In this document: positions 43,647 through 53,430 of the stretch, piece by piece
How positions within the stretch are numbered: position 1 is the first letter of the stretch
Layout of the letters: the number at the start of each line of letters is the position of its first letter
Assembly: GCF_001619585.1 (NCBI RefSeq)
Contig: NZ_LQNT01000010.1
Location: forward strand, 169,922-233,921
From: Bhargavaea cecembensis
GTDB taxonomy: Bacteria; Bacillota; Bacilli; Bacillales_A; Planococcaceae
Direction of reading: 5' to 3'
DNA: 64,000 nucleotides
Notes under the pieces: generated by a model
Database searches by the model: none
What the model was told of the DNA's origin: nothing
What the model saw: only the letters and a program-made list of their open reading frames with translations
Program-made: the position numbers and the translations under genes

Positions 43647-43968
43647 GAAAAACTATAGCGAGATGACGGAGCACGAGCTCAGGCAGGAAATCGCACGCCT
43701 GAAAGAAAAGGCCCGCAAGGCGGAGCAGCTCGGCATCATCAACGAATTTGCGGTATACGAACGAAAGGCGCTTATGGCCCAGGCTTACATGATGGACCCG
43801 AACGAGATCTTGCCGGGGGAAGTGTATCGGATCGTCGGCGATGAGGGAAACTTCTTTCAGGTGGATTATCTGAAGGGACGTTTTGCCTGGGGCCACCGTC
43901 TTGGCGGCGAGCTTCATACGGAAGCCCTGCCGATCTCAATGCTGCAGAACCTCAAGAAAGGAAAGTGA
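43639..43968 (+). CDS. yfhH: DUF1811 protein YfhH
   Basis: A 109-residue protein (104 in B. subtilis). The N-terminal helix (MTEHELRQEIARLKEKARKA) and the C-terminal small beta-barrel (GEVYRIVGDEGNFFQVDYLK; GRFAWGHRLGGE) match YfhH, whose structure is an SH3-like fold. The function is unknown. It starts inside the end of recX (8-base overlap), with GGAAGATG as weak site; coupling to recX is expected. Confidence 0.88.
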   Translation: MNEKNYSEMTEHELRQEIARLKEKARKAEQLGIINEFAVYERKALMAQAYMMDPNEILPGEVYRIVGDEGNFFQVDYLKGRFAWGHRLGGELHTEALPISMLQNLKKGK

Positions 43969-43973
43969 TCCAG

Positions 43974-44243
43974 ATGTCACCGGATCTGACCGAACGTCTG
44001 GCCGTGCGCCTGATGGAAGGCAACGATCAGCTGTCCGCCCACAAGGCAAGGATCTGGATCGAGCTCATGGCGTCTGACATCGAAGCCTCCTATGCCAAGG
44101 CCGGCTACGGAATGATGGAGGAGGAACAGGTTTCCCAGATGATCATGCGGTGGATCGATGCCTACGGGAGTCGGCTTGATGAATTTGTCGCCTCAAACCC
44201 GAAAATCAGGGAACTGCTCGGAGAAGATGGATTGCTCCACTGA
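43974..44243 (+). CDS. yfhJ: WVELL-domain protein YfhJ
   Basis: An 89-residue protein (88 in B. subtilis). ARIWIELMASDIEASYAKAG is the WVELL-type motif with WIELM. Conserved acidic-aromatic pattern continues through MRWIDAYGSRLDEF. The function is unknown. AAAGGA lies ten bases before ATG; an upstream GTG overlaps the yfhH stop. It ends the recX operon, with a terminator after it. Confidence 0.88.
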   Translation: MSPDLTERLAVRLMEGNDQLSAHKARIWIELMASDIEASYAKAGYGMMEEEQVSQMIMRWIDAYGSRLDEFVASNPKIRELLGEDGLLH

Positions 44244-44256
44244 ATTCGCACGTAAA

Positions 44257-44287
44257 AAACCGCCAGGCCTTCCCGGCCCGGCGGTTT
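44257..44287. terminator. Terminator between yfhJ and yfhP
   Basis: Stem AACCGCC..GGC / GCC..GGCGGTT-like with a run of A on one side and TTTA on the other; it serves convergent genes. Confidence 0.8.
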
Positions 44288-44293
44288 ACATAT

Positions 44294-45280
44294 TCAACCC
44301 TCTTCGTGGGCGAAACTCAGTTTTTTCCTCAGTTTATCCTCACTGAAGATCCAGCCGGTGAACGAATTCCGGATCTCCATCTCGTCATCGATATGGGCGA
44401 CCGCGACAAACGGATAATATTCCTTGCTTCGGTAGCGCAGGTCGATCAGCCGAACTTCGCAGACGGTACCGAGGTCTGTGATCTCCCAGCGGTAGATCGG
44501 AGAAAATGCAAGGAACGCCCGGAGGTTGGGGTCCTTGAAGGCGGTCCTGACGAGTTCGTTGTCAGGAATCGGCCGGCGCGGAAACGCGTCGAGGATCGTG
44601 ATGGAGCGGCCAAATGCCCGGCCCACGTAATGGTAGTTATCGGAGCAGGCTGCGATGCGCCACTGGTAAAACCGCATCGTCGGGGCGATAATGATGTCGC
44701 TGGCATCCGGAATCGTGTTCCGGACTGCATGGCGGACCGCCGCCTGGACGGAAAACCTGATGACATAGTAGAGCGCCAGCAAGGCGTACAGGATCAGCAT
44801 CGTCAAAACCGGTTCTGCTCCGAAAAACCAGGCGGCCAGTGCCACAATATGTGCAAAGAAGATGATCGGGTCAAAGGTGTTGATGACGCCGATTGCCACC
44901 CACCGGTCCGAGAACGGCCGGAGCGCCTGCGTCCCGTATGAGTTGAAAATATCCACAAACACATGGAGAAACACCGCAAGCTGTGTCCAGAGCCAGAGAT
45001 GGAGAAGATCTGCCTCAGGCAGGATCAGCGCGAGGGGAAGCGAGATGAAAAGCGGCCAGGCAAGGACCATCGGAATTGAATGAGTGAATCCCCGATGGTT
45101 CCGGATGTACACCGCGTTGTTCTTGAGCTTCAGGACGGTGTCCACATCCGGTGCCTGGGATCCGAGCATGAGTCCCGCATAGACGGCGGTCGCCGTCGGA
45201 GCATGCTCCGCCACAAGAGGGTCGGCTTGTGCCAGTCCGCAAAGCGCAAGCCCCATGACAATATGGGTTCCCGTATCCAT
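44294..45280 (-). CDS. yfhP: YfhP: membrane-bound metal-dependent hydrolase-like protein (DUF457)
   Basis: A 328-residue protein with about five hydrophobic spans in its first 190 residues. MDTGTHIVMGLALCGLA with His, SQAPDVDTVLK with two Asp, and NHRGFTHSI with His-His form the metal site of the YfhP/YdjM (DUF457) family. The C-terminal half is soluble. In B. subtilis it is reported to repress an adjacent gene by an unknown mechanism. The start is the ATG with GGGGGAAG upstream. It is divergent from mutY, as in B. subtilis. Confidence 0.9.
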   Translation of the reverse strand: MDTGTHIVMGLALCGLAQADPLVAEHAPTATAVYAGLMLGSQAPDVDTVLKLKNNAVYIRNHRGFTHSIPMVLAWPLFISLPLALILPEADLLHLWLWTQLAVFLHVFVDIFNSYGTQALRPFSDRWVAIGVINTFDPIIFFAHIVALAAWFFGAEPVLTMLILYALLALYYVIRFSVQAAVRHAVRNTIPDASDIIIAPTMRFYQWRIAACSDNYHYVGRAFGRSITILDAFPRRPIPDNELVRTAFKDPNLRAFLAFSPIYRWEITDLGTVCEVRLIDLRYRSKEYYPFVAVAHIDDEMEIRNSFTGWIFSEDKLRKKLSFAHEEG

Positions 45281-45394
45281 CCGCGGCTTCCCCCTTTCTG
45301 TACGGGCGCCTTTTTGGCGCCGCAATCTACACACACTAATATACCCTTGAATGTTTCAGCGTAATCGTAACATACCACGAACAGGAGGCATTTC

Positions 45395-46447
45395 GTGAAG
45401 CCGTTGGATTGGAAAGAAGAATTCAGGGAAGCGCTGACGGGCTGGTACCGCGAAGAGAAGCGGGACCTTCCGTGGCGGCGCACCCGGAATCCGTATCATA
45501 TTTGGATTTCTGAAGTGATGCTTCAGCAGACCCGTGTCGACACGGTCATCCCTTATTATGTACGGTTTACCGAGCGTTTTTCCCAGATGAAAGAACTTGC
45601 ATATGCACCGGAAGAGGAACTGATGAAAATGTGGGAAGGGCTTGGCTATTACTCACGGGCCCGTAATCTGCAGTCGGCCGTGAGGGAGGCATATGAGACC
45701 TACGGAGAAGTGCCGCCGGATCCGGAGCGTTTCGGCAAGCTGAAAGGCGTCGGACCCTATACGGAGGGAGCGGTCATGAGCATCGCGTATGGTATTCCGG
45801 CGCCCGCGGTCGACGGAAACGTCATGCGTGTGTTATCCCGCATCCTTCTGATTGAAGAGGATATCGCCAAGCCGAAGACCCGCCGCCTGTTCGAAGAGGC
45901 TGTCATGGAACTCATCGATAAGGAAGATCCGTCCTCGTTTAATCAGGGCCTGATGGAACTCGGTGCCGTCGTCTGTACGCCAAGGCGGCCGAAGTGCCTT
46001 CTCTGCCCGGTGAGAGAGCTCTGCGGCGCTTATCACGAGGGCAGAGAAGAAGAGCTTCCGGTCAAATCGAAAAAGAAAAAACAGCAGTCTTTCCCGCATA
46101 CCGTCATCGCCGTACAGGACCGGGAAGGCCGGTGGCTCATGGAACAGCGGCCCGAAGAGGGACTTCTCGCCGGCATGTGGCAATTCCCGACGGCTGAAAC
46201 CGCCGATCCGGAAGAAGCTGTCCGGATCATCTCCGAACGCCACGGCCTGTCGGTCGGTCCGCTTAAAGAAGCGGTCCGTTTCCGCCATGTGTTCACCCAC
46301 CGGATCTGGGAAGTTGCGGCGTACACCACATCCGTCCCTGATGGAGGAACTCCAGGACTCCGGAGCGGCTGGTTCCGGGCGGAAGAACTCGACATGCTTA
46401 CTTTACCCAATCCGACGAAAAAGGTGAGGGCGGCAATCGGGTTGTGA
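45395..46447 (+). CDS. mutY: A/G-specific adenine glycosylase MutY
   Basis: A 350-residue DNA repair enzyme that removes adenine opposite 8-oxoguanine. SEVMLQQTRVDTVIPYY has the catalytic Glu and the intercalating residues; LKGVGPYTEGA is the helix-hairpin-helix; VDGNVMRVL has the catalytic Asp; the 4Fe-4S cysteines follow as CTPRRPKCLLCPVRELC. The C-terminal third is the NUDIX-like domain (HTVIAVQDREGRWLMEQR) that recognises 8-oxoG. GTG start with AGGAGG. Confidence 0.96.
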   Translation: MKPLDWKEEFREALTGWYREEKRDLPWRRTRNPYHIWISEVMLQQTRVDTVIPYYVRFTERFSQMKELAYAPEEELMKMWEGLGYYSRARNLQSAVREAYETYGEVPPDPERFGKLKGVGPYTEGAVMSIAYGIPAPAVDGNVMRVLSRILLIEEDIAKPKTRRLFEEAVMELIDKEDPSSFNQGLMELGAVVCTPRRPKCLLCPVRELCGAYHEGREEELPVKSKKKKQQSFPHTVIAVQDREGRWLMEQRPEEGLLAGMWQFPTAETADPEEAVRIISERHGLSVGPLKEAVRFRHVFTHRIWEVAAYTTSVPDGGTPGLRSGWFRAEELDMLTLPNPTKKVRAAIGL

Positions 46448-46515
46448 GACTCATTTCGGGGAGCGGAAGTGTACTCCCGTCCGAAATGCCTTTAAAAAAT
46501 GAAATAAAATCCAGT

Positions 46516-46546
46516 TGAATATTCCACTTGCCTGCGAGCCATCTTA
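46516..46546 (+). promoter_or_regulatory. Sigma-G-type promoter of sspE
   Basis: TGAATA (46516-46521) and CATCTTA (46540-46546) are 18 bases apart. The consensus for forespore sigma-G is TGAATA and CATACTA, so the -35 is perfect and the -10 has five of seven. Confidence 0.7.
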
Positions 46547-46569
46547 ATGAGCACGGAGGTGAGAAATCC

Positions 46570-46812
46570 ATGACGAAGAACAACGACAGGCAGCGTAACC
46601 AGCAGGAGGAGCGCAACCAGCGCAACAACCAGCAGCAGCCTCAGCGTGAAGAATTTGGCACTGAGACGGACATTCAGCAAGTTCGCAAACAGATCCGTAA
46701 CGAAGAGTTCGGTTCTGAAACGGACGTGCAGCAGGTTCGTCGCCAAAACCAGCAGTCTGAAGCCAAAAAGCAACAGAACTCTGGTCGCGCGAACAACCGT
46801 TTCAACAAATAA
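46570..46812 (+). CDS. sspE: Gamma-type small acid-soluble spore protein
   Basis: An 80-residue, Gln/Asn/Arg-rich protein lacking Cys and Trp. It holds two repeats, EFGTETDIQQVRKQ and EFGSETDVQQVRRQ, each with the germination protease cleavage site (EFG-S/T-ETD). Gamma SASPs do not bind DNA; they store amino acids in the spore core for use on germination. CGGAGGTGAG precedes ATG. The upstream fabL gene seen in B. subtilis between mutY and sspE is missing. Confidence 0.96.
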   Translation: MTKNNDRQRNQQEERNQRNNQQQPQREEFGTETDIQQVRKQIRNEEFGSETDVQQVRRQNQQSEAKKQQNSGRANNRFNK

Positions 46813-46833
46813 CGGAATGGATGGAAACCACCG

Positions 46834-46867
46834 GCCGGCGGGGCAATATGCCCTGCCGGCTCTTTTT
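46834..46867 (+). terminator. Terminator after sspE
   Basis: Stem GCCGGCGGGGCA / TGCCCTGCCGGC with a three-base loop, then TCTTTTTG. Confidence 0.88.
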
Positions 46868-46889
46868 GATTTCGCTTTCAGGGGTTCAT

Positions 46890-46898
46890 TGTTATAAT
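46890..46898 (+). promoter_or_regulatory. Extended -10 promoter of ygaC
   Basis: TGTTATAAT (TG, one base, TATAAT at 46893-46898), about 50 bases before the start; the -35 is poor. Confidence 0.5.
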
Positions 46899-46949
46899 AG
46901 GTAGATACAAAATCATTCCGAACAGCCGTCAGACAAAGGTGGGTTGATT

Positions 46950-47495
46950 ATGGCAAACCCGAAAGAAGGGGAAACGGTCCAGATTCACAGCTACAAGCAT
47001 GATGGTAAAATCCATCGGGTCTGGCAGGAAACGACGGTGCTGAAAGGAACGCGCAATGTAGTGATCGGAGCAAACGAGCGCACGCTGGTCATTGAATCCG
47101 ACGGCCGCACCTGGCTGACCAGGGAACCATCGATCGTCTATTTCCACGCGCAGCACTGGTTCAATATCATCTGCATGCTGAGGGATGACGGCGTCTATTA
47201 TTACTGCAACATGAGCTCTCCCTTCGTCTTTGACAACAACACGGTCAAGTACATCGATTATGACCTGGATGTGAAGGTATTCCCGGACATGTCGTACAAC
47301 ATCCTGGATGAGGATGAGTACGAAGATCACAAGGCGGAGATGAGATATCCCGACGTCATCGACAAGATCCTGAAGCGCAACGTCGAAAAACTGATCGGAT
47401 GGATCAAGCAGCGGCGCGGCCCATTCGCACCGGACTTTATCGACGTCTGGACGTCCCGTTATGAATTCCAGAAACAGTTCCAGACACGGAAATGA
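46950..47495 (+). CDS. ygaC: DUF402 nucleoside tri-/diphosphate phosphatase (YgaC)
   Basis: A 181-residue protein close to YgaC (176) and the S. aureus Ntdp. The DUF402 barrel: [36 protein letters not shown], and the acidic cluster [13 protein letters not shown] followed by DEDEYEDH, where Asp residues hold Mg2+ and the nucleotide phosphates. It hydrolyses nucleoside tri- and diphosphates in homologues. ATG follows AAAGGTGG. Placed between sspE and ygaD exactly as in B. subtilis. Confidence 0.92.
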   Translation: MANPKEGETVQIHSYKHDGKIHRVWQETTVLKGTRNVVIGANERTLVIESDGRTWLTREPSIVYFHAQHWFNIICMLRDDGVYYYCNMSSPFVFDNNTVKYIDYDLDVKVFPDMSYNILDEDEYEDHKAEMRYPDVIDKILKRNVEKLIGWIKQRRGPFAPDFIDVWTSRYEFQKQFQTRK

Positions 47496-47530
47496 CAGCC
47501 TGCCCCCATCCGGGCGGGCTGTTCCGTTGT
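47495..47530 (+). terminator. Weak terminator after ygaC
   Basis: Stem ACAGCC TGCCC / GGGC GGGCTGT; the trailing T tract is poor, so some readthrough into ygaD is likely. Confidence 0.5.
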
Positions 47531-47562
47531 CTATATAGAAAGGATGATGCAGCATCGGCAGT

Positions 47563-49311
47563 ATGAAGCGGTACATGACATTCGTCAAACCGTACACCTG
47601 GATGATAATCCTCACGCTATTCATCGGGATTTTAAAATTTGCAATTCCGCTTTTCATTCCTTACCTCATCAAGATCGTCATCGACAACATCATTATCGTT
47701 GACACACTGACCGCGGCGGAAAAGCGTGAACAGCTTCTCTGGTGGCTGGGAGGCACGATGCTCGTGTTTTTCCTCGTCCGCCCGCCGGTCGAATATTTCC
47801 GTCAGTACTACGCCCAGTACACATCGAACAAGATTCTGTTTGATATCCGGAGCAGCATCTATGACCATCTGCAGAAATTGAGTCTCAGGTATTATTCCAA
47901 TACACGGGCGGGGGAGGTCATCTCCAGGGTTATCAATGACGTCGAGCAGACAAAGAACTTTGTGATGATTGGGCTGATGAACGTCTGGCTCGATCTCGCC
48001 ACCATCGTGATCGCAATCGGGATCATGCTGACGATGGATGTGAAACTGACACTCGTGACGCTGCTCGCGTTCCCATTTTACGCATGGAGCGTAAAACACT
48101 TTTTCGGCCGTCTGCGTGAACTTACACGGGCGCGTTCCCAGGCGCTTGCAAATGTGCAGAGCTATTTGCATGAACGGGTTTCCGGCATGAGCGTCATCAA
48201 AAGCTTTTCGCTGGAAAAACGGGAAAAGGGCCTGTTCGACGAGACGAACGGCGATTTCCTGGATGCCGCGATTGACCATACAAAGTGGAACGCCAAGGCA
48301 TTTGCCGTCGTCAATACTATCACCGATGTCGCACCGCTTCTTGTCATCACCTATGCGGGATGGCATGTGATCGGCGGAGATCTGTCGATCGGGACGATGG
48401 TTGCGTTCATCGCCTACATCGACCGTCTGTACAACCCGCTCCGCCGGCTCGTCAATTCATCCACGACCCTCACCCAGTCGATCGCATCGATGGACCGGGT
48501 ATTCGAGCTGATGGATGAAGAGTATGACATCACCGACAAACCGGGAGCATCCGTCATGCCGGAAGCGAAGGGCAAAGTGGAGTTCGACCATGTTCGCTTC
48601 AGTTATGAAGAAGAGGCCGGTGATGTGCTGAAAGGCATCAACCTCACCGTCCGTCCGGGCGAAACGGTCGCATTCGTCGGAATGAGCGGCGGAGGGAAGT
48701 CGACGATCATCAGCCTGATCCCCCGGTTCTATGATGTGACCGGCGGTGCTGTCCGAATCGACGGCCGGGATATCCGCGAGGTGACCGTGCGTTCCCTCCG
48801 GAAGAATATCGGGATTGTCCTGCAGGATAATCTGCTGTTCAGCGCATCCGTCAAATCGAACATTCTGATGGGCAAGCCTGATGCTACAGAAGAAGAAGTG
48901 ATCGAGGCCGCGAAAGCGGCGAATGCGCACGACTTCATCATGGGGCTGCCGGAAGGCTACGACACGGAAGTCGGGGAGCGGGGCGTCAAGCTCTCGGGCG
49001 GACAAAAACAGCGCATCGCGATCGCCCGGGTCTTCCTCAAAAACCCTCCGATCCTGATTCTCGATGAAGCGACATCCGCGCTTGACCTGGAGAGCGAAGC
49101 GCTCATCCAGGACTCACTGGAACGGCTCGCGCATGACCGGACGACCATTATCGTGGCACACCGCCTTTCCACCATCACCCATGCCGACAACATCTTCGTC
49201 ATCGACCACGGTGAACTGAAGGAAAACGGTACCCATGCCGAACTGATCGAACAAGGCGGAATCTATCATGACCTGTTCCGTGTTCAGGAACTCGACGTTC
49301 CGGATCATTGA
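47563..49311 (+). CDS. ygaD: ABC exporter half-transporter (YgaD-like)
   Basis: A 582-residue fused membrane-ATPase subunit that works as a dimer. Six spans (about 15-310) precede the nucleotide-binding domain: Walker [11 protein letters not shown]-loop VLQDNLLFS, signature LSGGQKQR, Walker [13 protein letters not shown] and H-loop VAHRLST. Homologues export drugs or lipids. AAAGG (47539-47543) is 19 bases from this ATG; an in-frame ATC at 47554 has the usual distance, so translation could begin there (see findings). Confidence 0.92.
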   Translation: MKRYMTFVKPYTWMIILTLFIGILKFAIPLFIPYLIKIVIDNIIIVDTLTAAEKREQLLWWLGGTMLVFFLVRPPVEYFRQYYAQYTSNKILFDIRSSIYDHLQKLSLRYYSNTRAGEVISRVINDVEQTKNFVMIGLMNVWLDLATIVIAIGIMLTMDVKLTLVTLLAFPFYAWSVKHFFGRLRELTRARSQALANVQSYLHERVSGMSVIKSFSLEKREKGLFDETNGDFLDAAIDHTKWNAKAFAVVNTITDVAPLLVITYAGWHVIGGDLSIGTMVAFIAYIDRLYNPLRRLVNSSTTLTQSIASMDRVFELMDEEYDITDKPGASVMPEAKGKVEFDHVRFSYEEEAGDVLKGINLTVRPGETVAFVGMSGGGKSTIISLIPRFYDVTGGAVRIDGRDIREVTVRSLRKNIGIVLQDNLLFSASVKSNILMGKPDATEEEVIEAAKAANAHDFIMGLPEGYDTEVGERGVKLSGGQKQRIAIARVFLKNPPILILDEATSALDLESEALIQDSLERLAHDRTTIIVAHRLSTITHADNIFVIDHGELKENGTHAELIEQGGIYHDLFRVQELDVPDH

Positions 49312-49324
49312 CTCATTTACGCAA

Positions 49325-49358
49325 AACCCTGCCCCCTCTATCGGGGGGCAGGTTTTTT
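49325..49358 (+). terminator. Terminator after ygaD
   Basis: Stem AACCCTGCCCCC / GGGGGGCAGGTT, then six T. Confidence 0.9.
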
Positions 49359-49509
49359 ATATTTTCGGAAGCTGGTTGAAAGTGATAAAGGACTATCGGA
49401 TTAATGTAGTTCTTTTGAAATTTATGGGGTCCAAAGAACCATTCCCAAATGAATATTTTGGAATTATACTACTTTAGAAAATATTAAACGAATGTAGAGG
49501 AGATAGGTT

Positions 49510-50538
49510 ATGAAGCGTTTGCTGTCGGTACTGCTGGCTTTTGTGATCGGCTTTGGAGCTTTGCCTGCGATGACATTTGCAATTGAGCCGAACGAACCAG
49601 AATTTGAAGACTTTCTGAAAAGCATCGGCTGGGAAAAACAAGATTATATCGATTATCTTGAAAGCAAAGAGTGGTATTTGGAAGACTTTGAGTCCGTGGA
49701 TGAACTAGGTACACCTCTTACCGAGGAATCTATTCAACCCGTACTTGCGGAATTCAACTTAAGCCGTGAAGAGTTAAATGACCTTCTTGTTGAATTTGGC
49801 GATTTGGAAGAAGGACAAGACGTACTGGAAGGTACATGGATTATTTTTTCTGAAGAACTTCATGAATACGTCGATTTTTATCTGAATGACTGGGAAGATG
49901 CTTCACTTGATGAGCTTTTTGACGAAGAGATCTATGGACTCTTCACGGAAATCGGCCTGACTGATGAGGAACTCGACCGACTGTTTGCTCACCTCGAAAC
50001 CCTTGACTTCGAAGACCCTGCATTTTTGAACAAACTGATTGAACTCAGCAACAGAATGATGGCCTTTGAAGACTTTGAAACAGCCGATGAACTTTCCGCA
50101 GCGCAAATCGCGGAGCTGATCGATATTTTTCATGACTTGCTTAATCTTTTCGAAGTGGAAGCTAAATATTATCTTGTAAAAGACGGCGAAAAGCAAAGCT
50201 TGTCGTTTGAAACGCTGATGACGATGAATACAACAAACGGGTATGACCTGCTGATCGAAATCTACAACCGGCAAGGGGCATTTCTTGCAGACGTTCTGTT
50301 AACAGCAGACATGTTTGGCTCTGAGCTCATTCGGGAGACCGGAAAAGATATTAAGCAGGCAGAGGAAATCGTTACAACTGTCCAAAAACCCGGAGAATCA
50401 AAACAATCCGTCAAAACCATCAAAGGCGGAAAGCTCCCAAAGACAGCTTCCGACTATGCCGGGAAAGCGATGGCAGGACTGGCAATTGTACTGGTTGGTC
50501 TCTTCCTGTTCCGACGCTTCAGAGTTAAAGGAATCTGA
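49510..50538 (+). CDS. Processed acidic surface protein with LPXTA sorting signal
   Basis: A 342-residue, strongly acidic protein. Signal peptide 1-25 (ends MTFAIEP), then a repeated helical pattern around EDFLKSIGW, NLSREELNDLLVEFGDL and IGLTDEELDRLFAHLE; the C-terminus has LPKTAS, a hydrophobic span and RRFRVKGI. This is the arrangement of the processed acidic surface protein family, anchored by a class D sortase at LPXTA. The sortase gene follows at once. Both genes are AT-richer than their neighbours. AGAGGAG precedes ATG. Confidence 0.9.
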   Translation: MKRLLSVLLAFVIGFGALPAMTFAIEPNEPEFEDFLKSIGWEKQDYIDYLESKEWYLEDFESVDELGTPLTEESIQPVLAEFNLSREELNDLLVEFGDLEEGQDVLEGTWIIFSEELHEYVDFYLNDWEDASLDELFDEEIYGLFTEIGLTDEELDRLFAHLETLDFEDPAFLNKLIELSNRMMAFEDFETADELSAAQIAELIDIFHDLLNLFEVEAKYYLVKDGEKQSLSFETLMTMNTTNGYDLLIEIYNRQGAFLADVLLTADMFGSELIRETGKDIKQAEEIVTTVQKPGESKQSVKTIKGGKLPKTASDYAGKAMAGLAIVLVGLFLFRRFRVKGI

Positions 50539-50541
50539 TCA

Positions 50542-51207
50542 ATGAAAGGGTCAAACAAAAGAAGAAGCAGGCGCAGCAAGCGTTTGGTTCTTCTTTCCTT
50601 ATCTGTTGTGCTGATTGTATTCGGACTGTGGTTCGGGAGTACGAATGCCTATACGTTTTTAAAAGGCTATCTGCTCTTTAAAACAGGCGAAGTGGCCGCA
50701 GAAGACTACAGCACAGATCCAAATCCGACAGAGGCCGAAAAAGAAATCAATACAGGGGATCAAATAAAAGAACAGGAACCGGCAATCCTCTACCCTGAAC
50801 GTCCGAATAAGGGGGAGAATATCGGGGAGCTGATCATTCCGAAATTAGAGGCAAAGCTTCCGATCTACCATGGTACCGCCGAAGAAGAACTTGCAAAGGG
50901 AGTTGGACATTTCGACGGCAGCGTTCTGCCTGGTGAAAATGATAACTCTGTCTTATCCGGGCATCGTGATACAGTCTTTCGCAAGCTGGGTGAGGTAGGC
51001 ATAGGGGATTTGCTTGTTGTTCAAACATCTGCCGGGGAATTTACGTATAAAGTGAAAAAAGTCCGTATCGTTGACAAGGACGACCGGACCGTGATTGTAC
51101 CCAAACCTAAAGCGGTATTGACGGTTTCCACATGTTATCCGTTTGATTTTATAGGAGCATCACCGGAGCGCTATGTCCTGATAGCAGATTTGGTTTCATC
51201 CAAGTAA
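50542..51207 (+). CDS. srtD: Class D sortase
   Basis: A 221-residue membrane transpeptidase: N-terminal basic tail and signal anchor (LVLLSLSVVLIVFGLWFG), then the beta-barrel. The catalytic His is in LSGHRDTVF, Cys in LTVSTCYPF and Arg in SPERYVLI. It cuts its substrate at LPXTA and links it to the cell wall; the neighbour's LPKTA is the obvious substrate. Class D sortases of B. subtilis (YhcS) are linked with late growth or sporulation. It starts three bases after the surface protein stop. Confidence 0.92.
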   Translation: MKGSNKRRSRRSKRLVLLSLSVVLIVFGLWFGSTNAYTFLKGYLLFKTGEVAAEDYSTDPNPTEAEKEINTGDQIKEQEPAILYPERPNKGENIGELIIPKLEAKLPIYHGTAEEELAKGVGHFDGSVLPGENDNSVLSGHRDTVFRKLGEVGIGDLLVVQTSAGEFTYKVKKVRIVDKDDRTVIVPKPKAVLTVSTCYPFDFIGASPERYVLIADLVSSK

Positions 51208-51210
51208 AAA

Positions 51211-51240
51211 GCAACTCCTTATACTGGAGTTGTTTTTTTT
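51211..51240 (+). terminator. Terminator after srtD
   Basis: Stem CAACTCC / GGAGTTG with a seven-base loop and eight T. Confidence 0.9.
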
Positions 51241-51305
51241 GGATTCGGTTTCAAAAGTTTAACAGCCCTTTCTATTTTAATGAGGTATGACTTTGTCAGA
51301 TACTC

Positions 51306-51333
51306 TTGCAAATTAAAAGGGGATTTGTATAAT
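51306..51333 (+). promoter_or_regulatory. Promoter of the oligopeptide ABC operon
   Basis: TTGCAA (51306-51311) and TATAAT (51328-51333), spacer 16, about 87 bases before the first start codon. Confidence 0.65.
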
Positions 51334-51419
51334 AAGAGAACGCAGAATCATCAGAAAAATGAAAGCGCATGCAATTGATATATTGCAGAAACCTGCAAAC
51401 AGACAAAGGGGGAGATGGC

Positions 51420-52436
51420 ATGGACAGCCGACAGAAAGTGCTCGAAGTGAGCGGGCTGCGTACGTCATTCTTCACGGACGGGGGCGTCGTGCCGGCAGTG
51501 GATGGAGTGGATTTTGACCTTTACCGGGGCGAGGTGCTCGGAATCGTCGGGGAATCCGGCTGCGGCAAGAGTGTCACATCGCTCTCCGTCATGGGGCTTG
51601 TGCCCAATCCGCCCGGCAAAGTGACCGGTGGGGAGATTTTGTACGGGGGAACAGATCTCCTGAAGCTCAATGAACGGAAAATGCGCAAAGTCCGTGGGAA
51701 TGAAATTGCGATGATTTTCCAGGAGCCCATGACCTCGCTGAACCCGCTGTTCACAATCGGCGATCAGATGATCGAGCCTCTCCGCATCCACCGTAAAATC
51801 AGCAAGAAGGCAGCCCGCGGCAAGGCGGTCGACATGCTCCGTCTCGTCGGCCTCCCGCGTGCCGGGGAAATCATGGATGAATACCCGCACCAGCTGTCGG
51901 GCGGTATGCGTCAGCGGGTCATGATTGCGATGGCGCTGATCTGCGAGCCGAAAGTGCTGATCGCAGATGAGCCGACGACAGCACTTGATGTCACGATCCA
52001 GGCACAGATCCTGAAGCTGATGAAAGACCTGAACGAGCGGCTGGACACGGCAGTACTCCTGATCACACATGATCTCGGAGTCGTAGCGGAAACATGCAGC
52101 CGGGTCATCGTCATGTATGCCGGCAAGGTGGTTGAGGAAGGCCCGGTCGGAGAGATTTTCCGGAACCCCCAGCACCCGTATACGGAAGGGCTGCTGAAGT
52201 CGGTCCCGGATATGCGGTTCAAGCAGGAGCGGCTCGACCCGATTCCGGGAAATGTCCCGCGCCCCGGATCAATCAAAGCAGGATGCCGTTTTGCAGCGCG
52301 CTGTCCGTATGTATTCGGACGATGCACAGAGGAAGATCCCGATCTTTACGATACGGGGGATGGCCACCGTGCCCGCTGCTTCCTGAGAGAAAGAAAGGAG
52401 GCGGCTGCAAATGAAGGAGCCCTTGCTGAAAGTTGA
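51420..52436 (+). CDS. Oligo-/dipeptide ABC transporter ATPase (OppD/DppD type)
   Basis: A 338-residue ATPase. Walker [10 protein letters not shown]-loop [10 protein letters not shown], signature LSGGMRQR, Walker [12 protein letters not shown] and the H-loop ITHDLG. The C-terminal extension has [16 protein letters not shown] with cysteines of the OppD/F Fe-S or metal finger. It pairs with the next gene. ATG 51420 follows AAAGGGGGAG; earlier in-frame ATGs lack a site. First gene of the five-gene operon. Confidence 0.93.
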   Translation: MDSRQKVLEVSGLRTSFFTDGGVVPAVDGVDFDLYRGEVLGIVGESGCGKSVTSLSVMGLVPNPPGKVTGGEILYGGTDLLKLNERKMRKVRGNEIAMIFQEPMTSLNPLFTIGDQMIEPLRIHRKISKKAARGKAVDMLRLVGLPRAGEIMDEYPHQLSGGMRQRVMIAMALICEPKVLIADEPTTALDVTIQAQILKLMKDLNERLDTAVLLITHDLGVVAETCSRVIVMYAGKVVEEGPVGEIFRNPQHPYTEGLLKSVPDMRFKQERLDPIPGNVPRPGSIKAGCRFAARCPYVFGRCTEEDPDLYDTGDGHRARCFLRERKEAAANEGALAES

Positions 52437-53430
52437 GGGTCTGAAAAAGCACTTCCCCGTCAGAAAAGGGGCGCTCGGCCGGGTGAAGGGGCACGTGAAG
52501 GCGGTCGATGGCGTCAGCTTTGAAGTTCTGCCCGGGGAGACACTCGGCATTGTCGGGGAATCGGGATGCGGGAAGTCGACGACAGGCCGTCTTTTGATGA
52601 GGCTTCTGGAGCCAAGCGGAGGGAAGGTCACTTTCGACGGCAGGGAACTGACGGCACTCGGCGGTGATGAGATGAGGAAGGTGCGAAGAGATATCCAGAT
52701 GGTGTTCCAGGATCCCTATGCATCACTCAACCCCCGGCATACGATCGGAAAGATTCTCGAGGAGCCACTGCTCGTGCATGGGATGAAAGATCCGAAAGAA
52801 CGGAAACGGAAGGTCCGGGAGTTTCTCGAGATTGTCGGGCTGAGCGGCTACCACTCCTCCCGATATCCGCACCAGTTCAGCGGCGGCCAGCGCCAGCGGA
52901 TCGGCATCGCAAGGGCGCTCATGACGAACCCGAAGCTGATCATCGCGGACGAGCCGGTATCGGCGCTCGACGTTTCAATCCAGTCCCAGGTGCTGAATCT
53001 GATGCAGGATCTGCAGCGGGAGTTCGGGCTGACGTACATCTTCATCTCGCACGACCTGAGTGTCGTCCGTCACATCAGCGACAGGGTGGCGGTCATGTAT
53101 CTCGGGCGGATTGTCGAAATCGCGGAGAGCGACCGGCTTTATGAAATGCCGCTTCATCCGTATACTCAGGCGCTGCTTTCCGCAGTGCCCGTGCCGGATC
53201 CGGGGTTCGTCCGGGAGCAGATTGTCCTTGAGGGGGATATCCCGAGCCCTGCCGATCCGCCTCCGGGCTGCCCGTTCCATTCCCGGTGCCCGTTCAGGAT
53301 GGACATCTGCAAGTCAAAGGTTCCGTTGCTGACGGAACAGGAAACCGGTCATTCTGTCGCGTGCCACCTCTATACGGAGGAAGCCCGCGGCGATGATAAT
53401 AAAAAACTAGTGACGGAGGGGTCATTGTGA
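52411..53430 (+). CDS. Oligo-/dipeptide ABC transporter ATPase (OppF/DppF type)
   Basis: A 339-residue ATPase overlapping the previous gene by 26 bases. [52 protein letters not shown] and [10 protein letters not shown] are intact; the C-terminal [17 protein letters not shown] finger is present. It forms the ATPase pair with OppD-like and powers peptide import. GAAAGGAGG lies inside the upstream gene. Confidence 0.94.
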   Translation: MKEPLLKVEGLKKHFPVRKGALGRVKGHVKAVDGVSFEVLPGETLGIVGESGCGKSTTGRLLMRLLEPSGGKVTFDGRELTALGGDEMRKVRRDIQMVFQDPYASLNPRHTIGKILEEPLLVHGMKDPKERKRKVREFLEIVGLSGYHSSRYPHQFSGGQRQRIGIARALMTNPKLIIADEPVSALDVSIQSQVLNLMQDLQREFGLTYIFISHDLSVVRHISDRVAVMYLGRIVEIAESDRLYEMPLHPYTQALLSAVPVPDPGFVREQIVLEGDIPSPADPPPGCPFHSRCPFRMDICKSKVPLLTEQETGHSVACHLYTEEARGDDNKKLVTEGSL

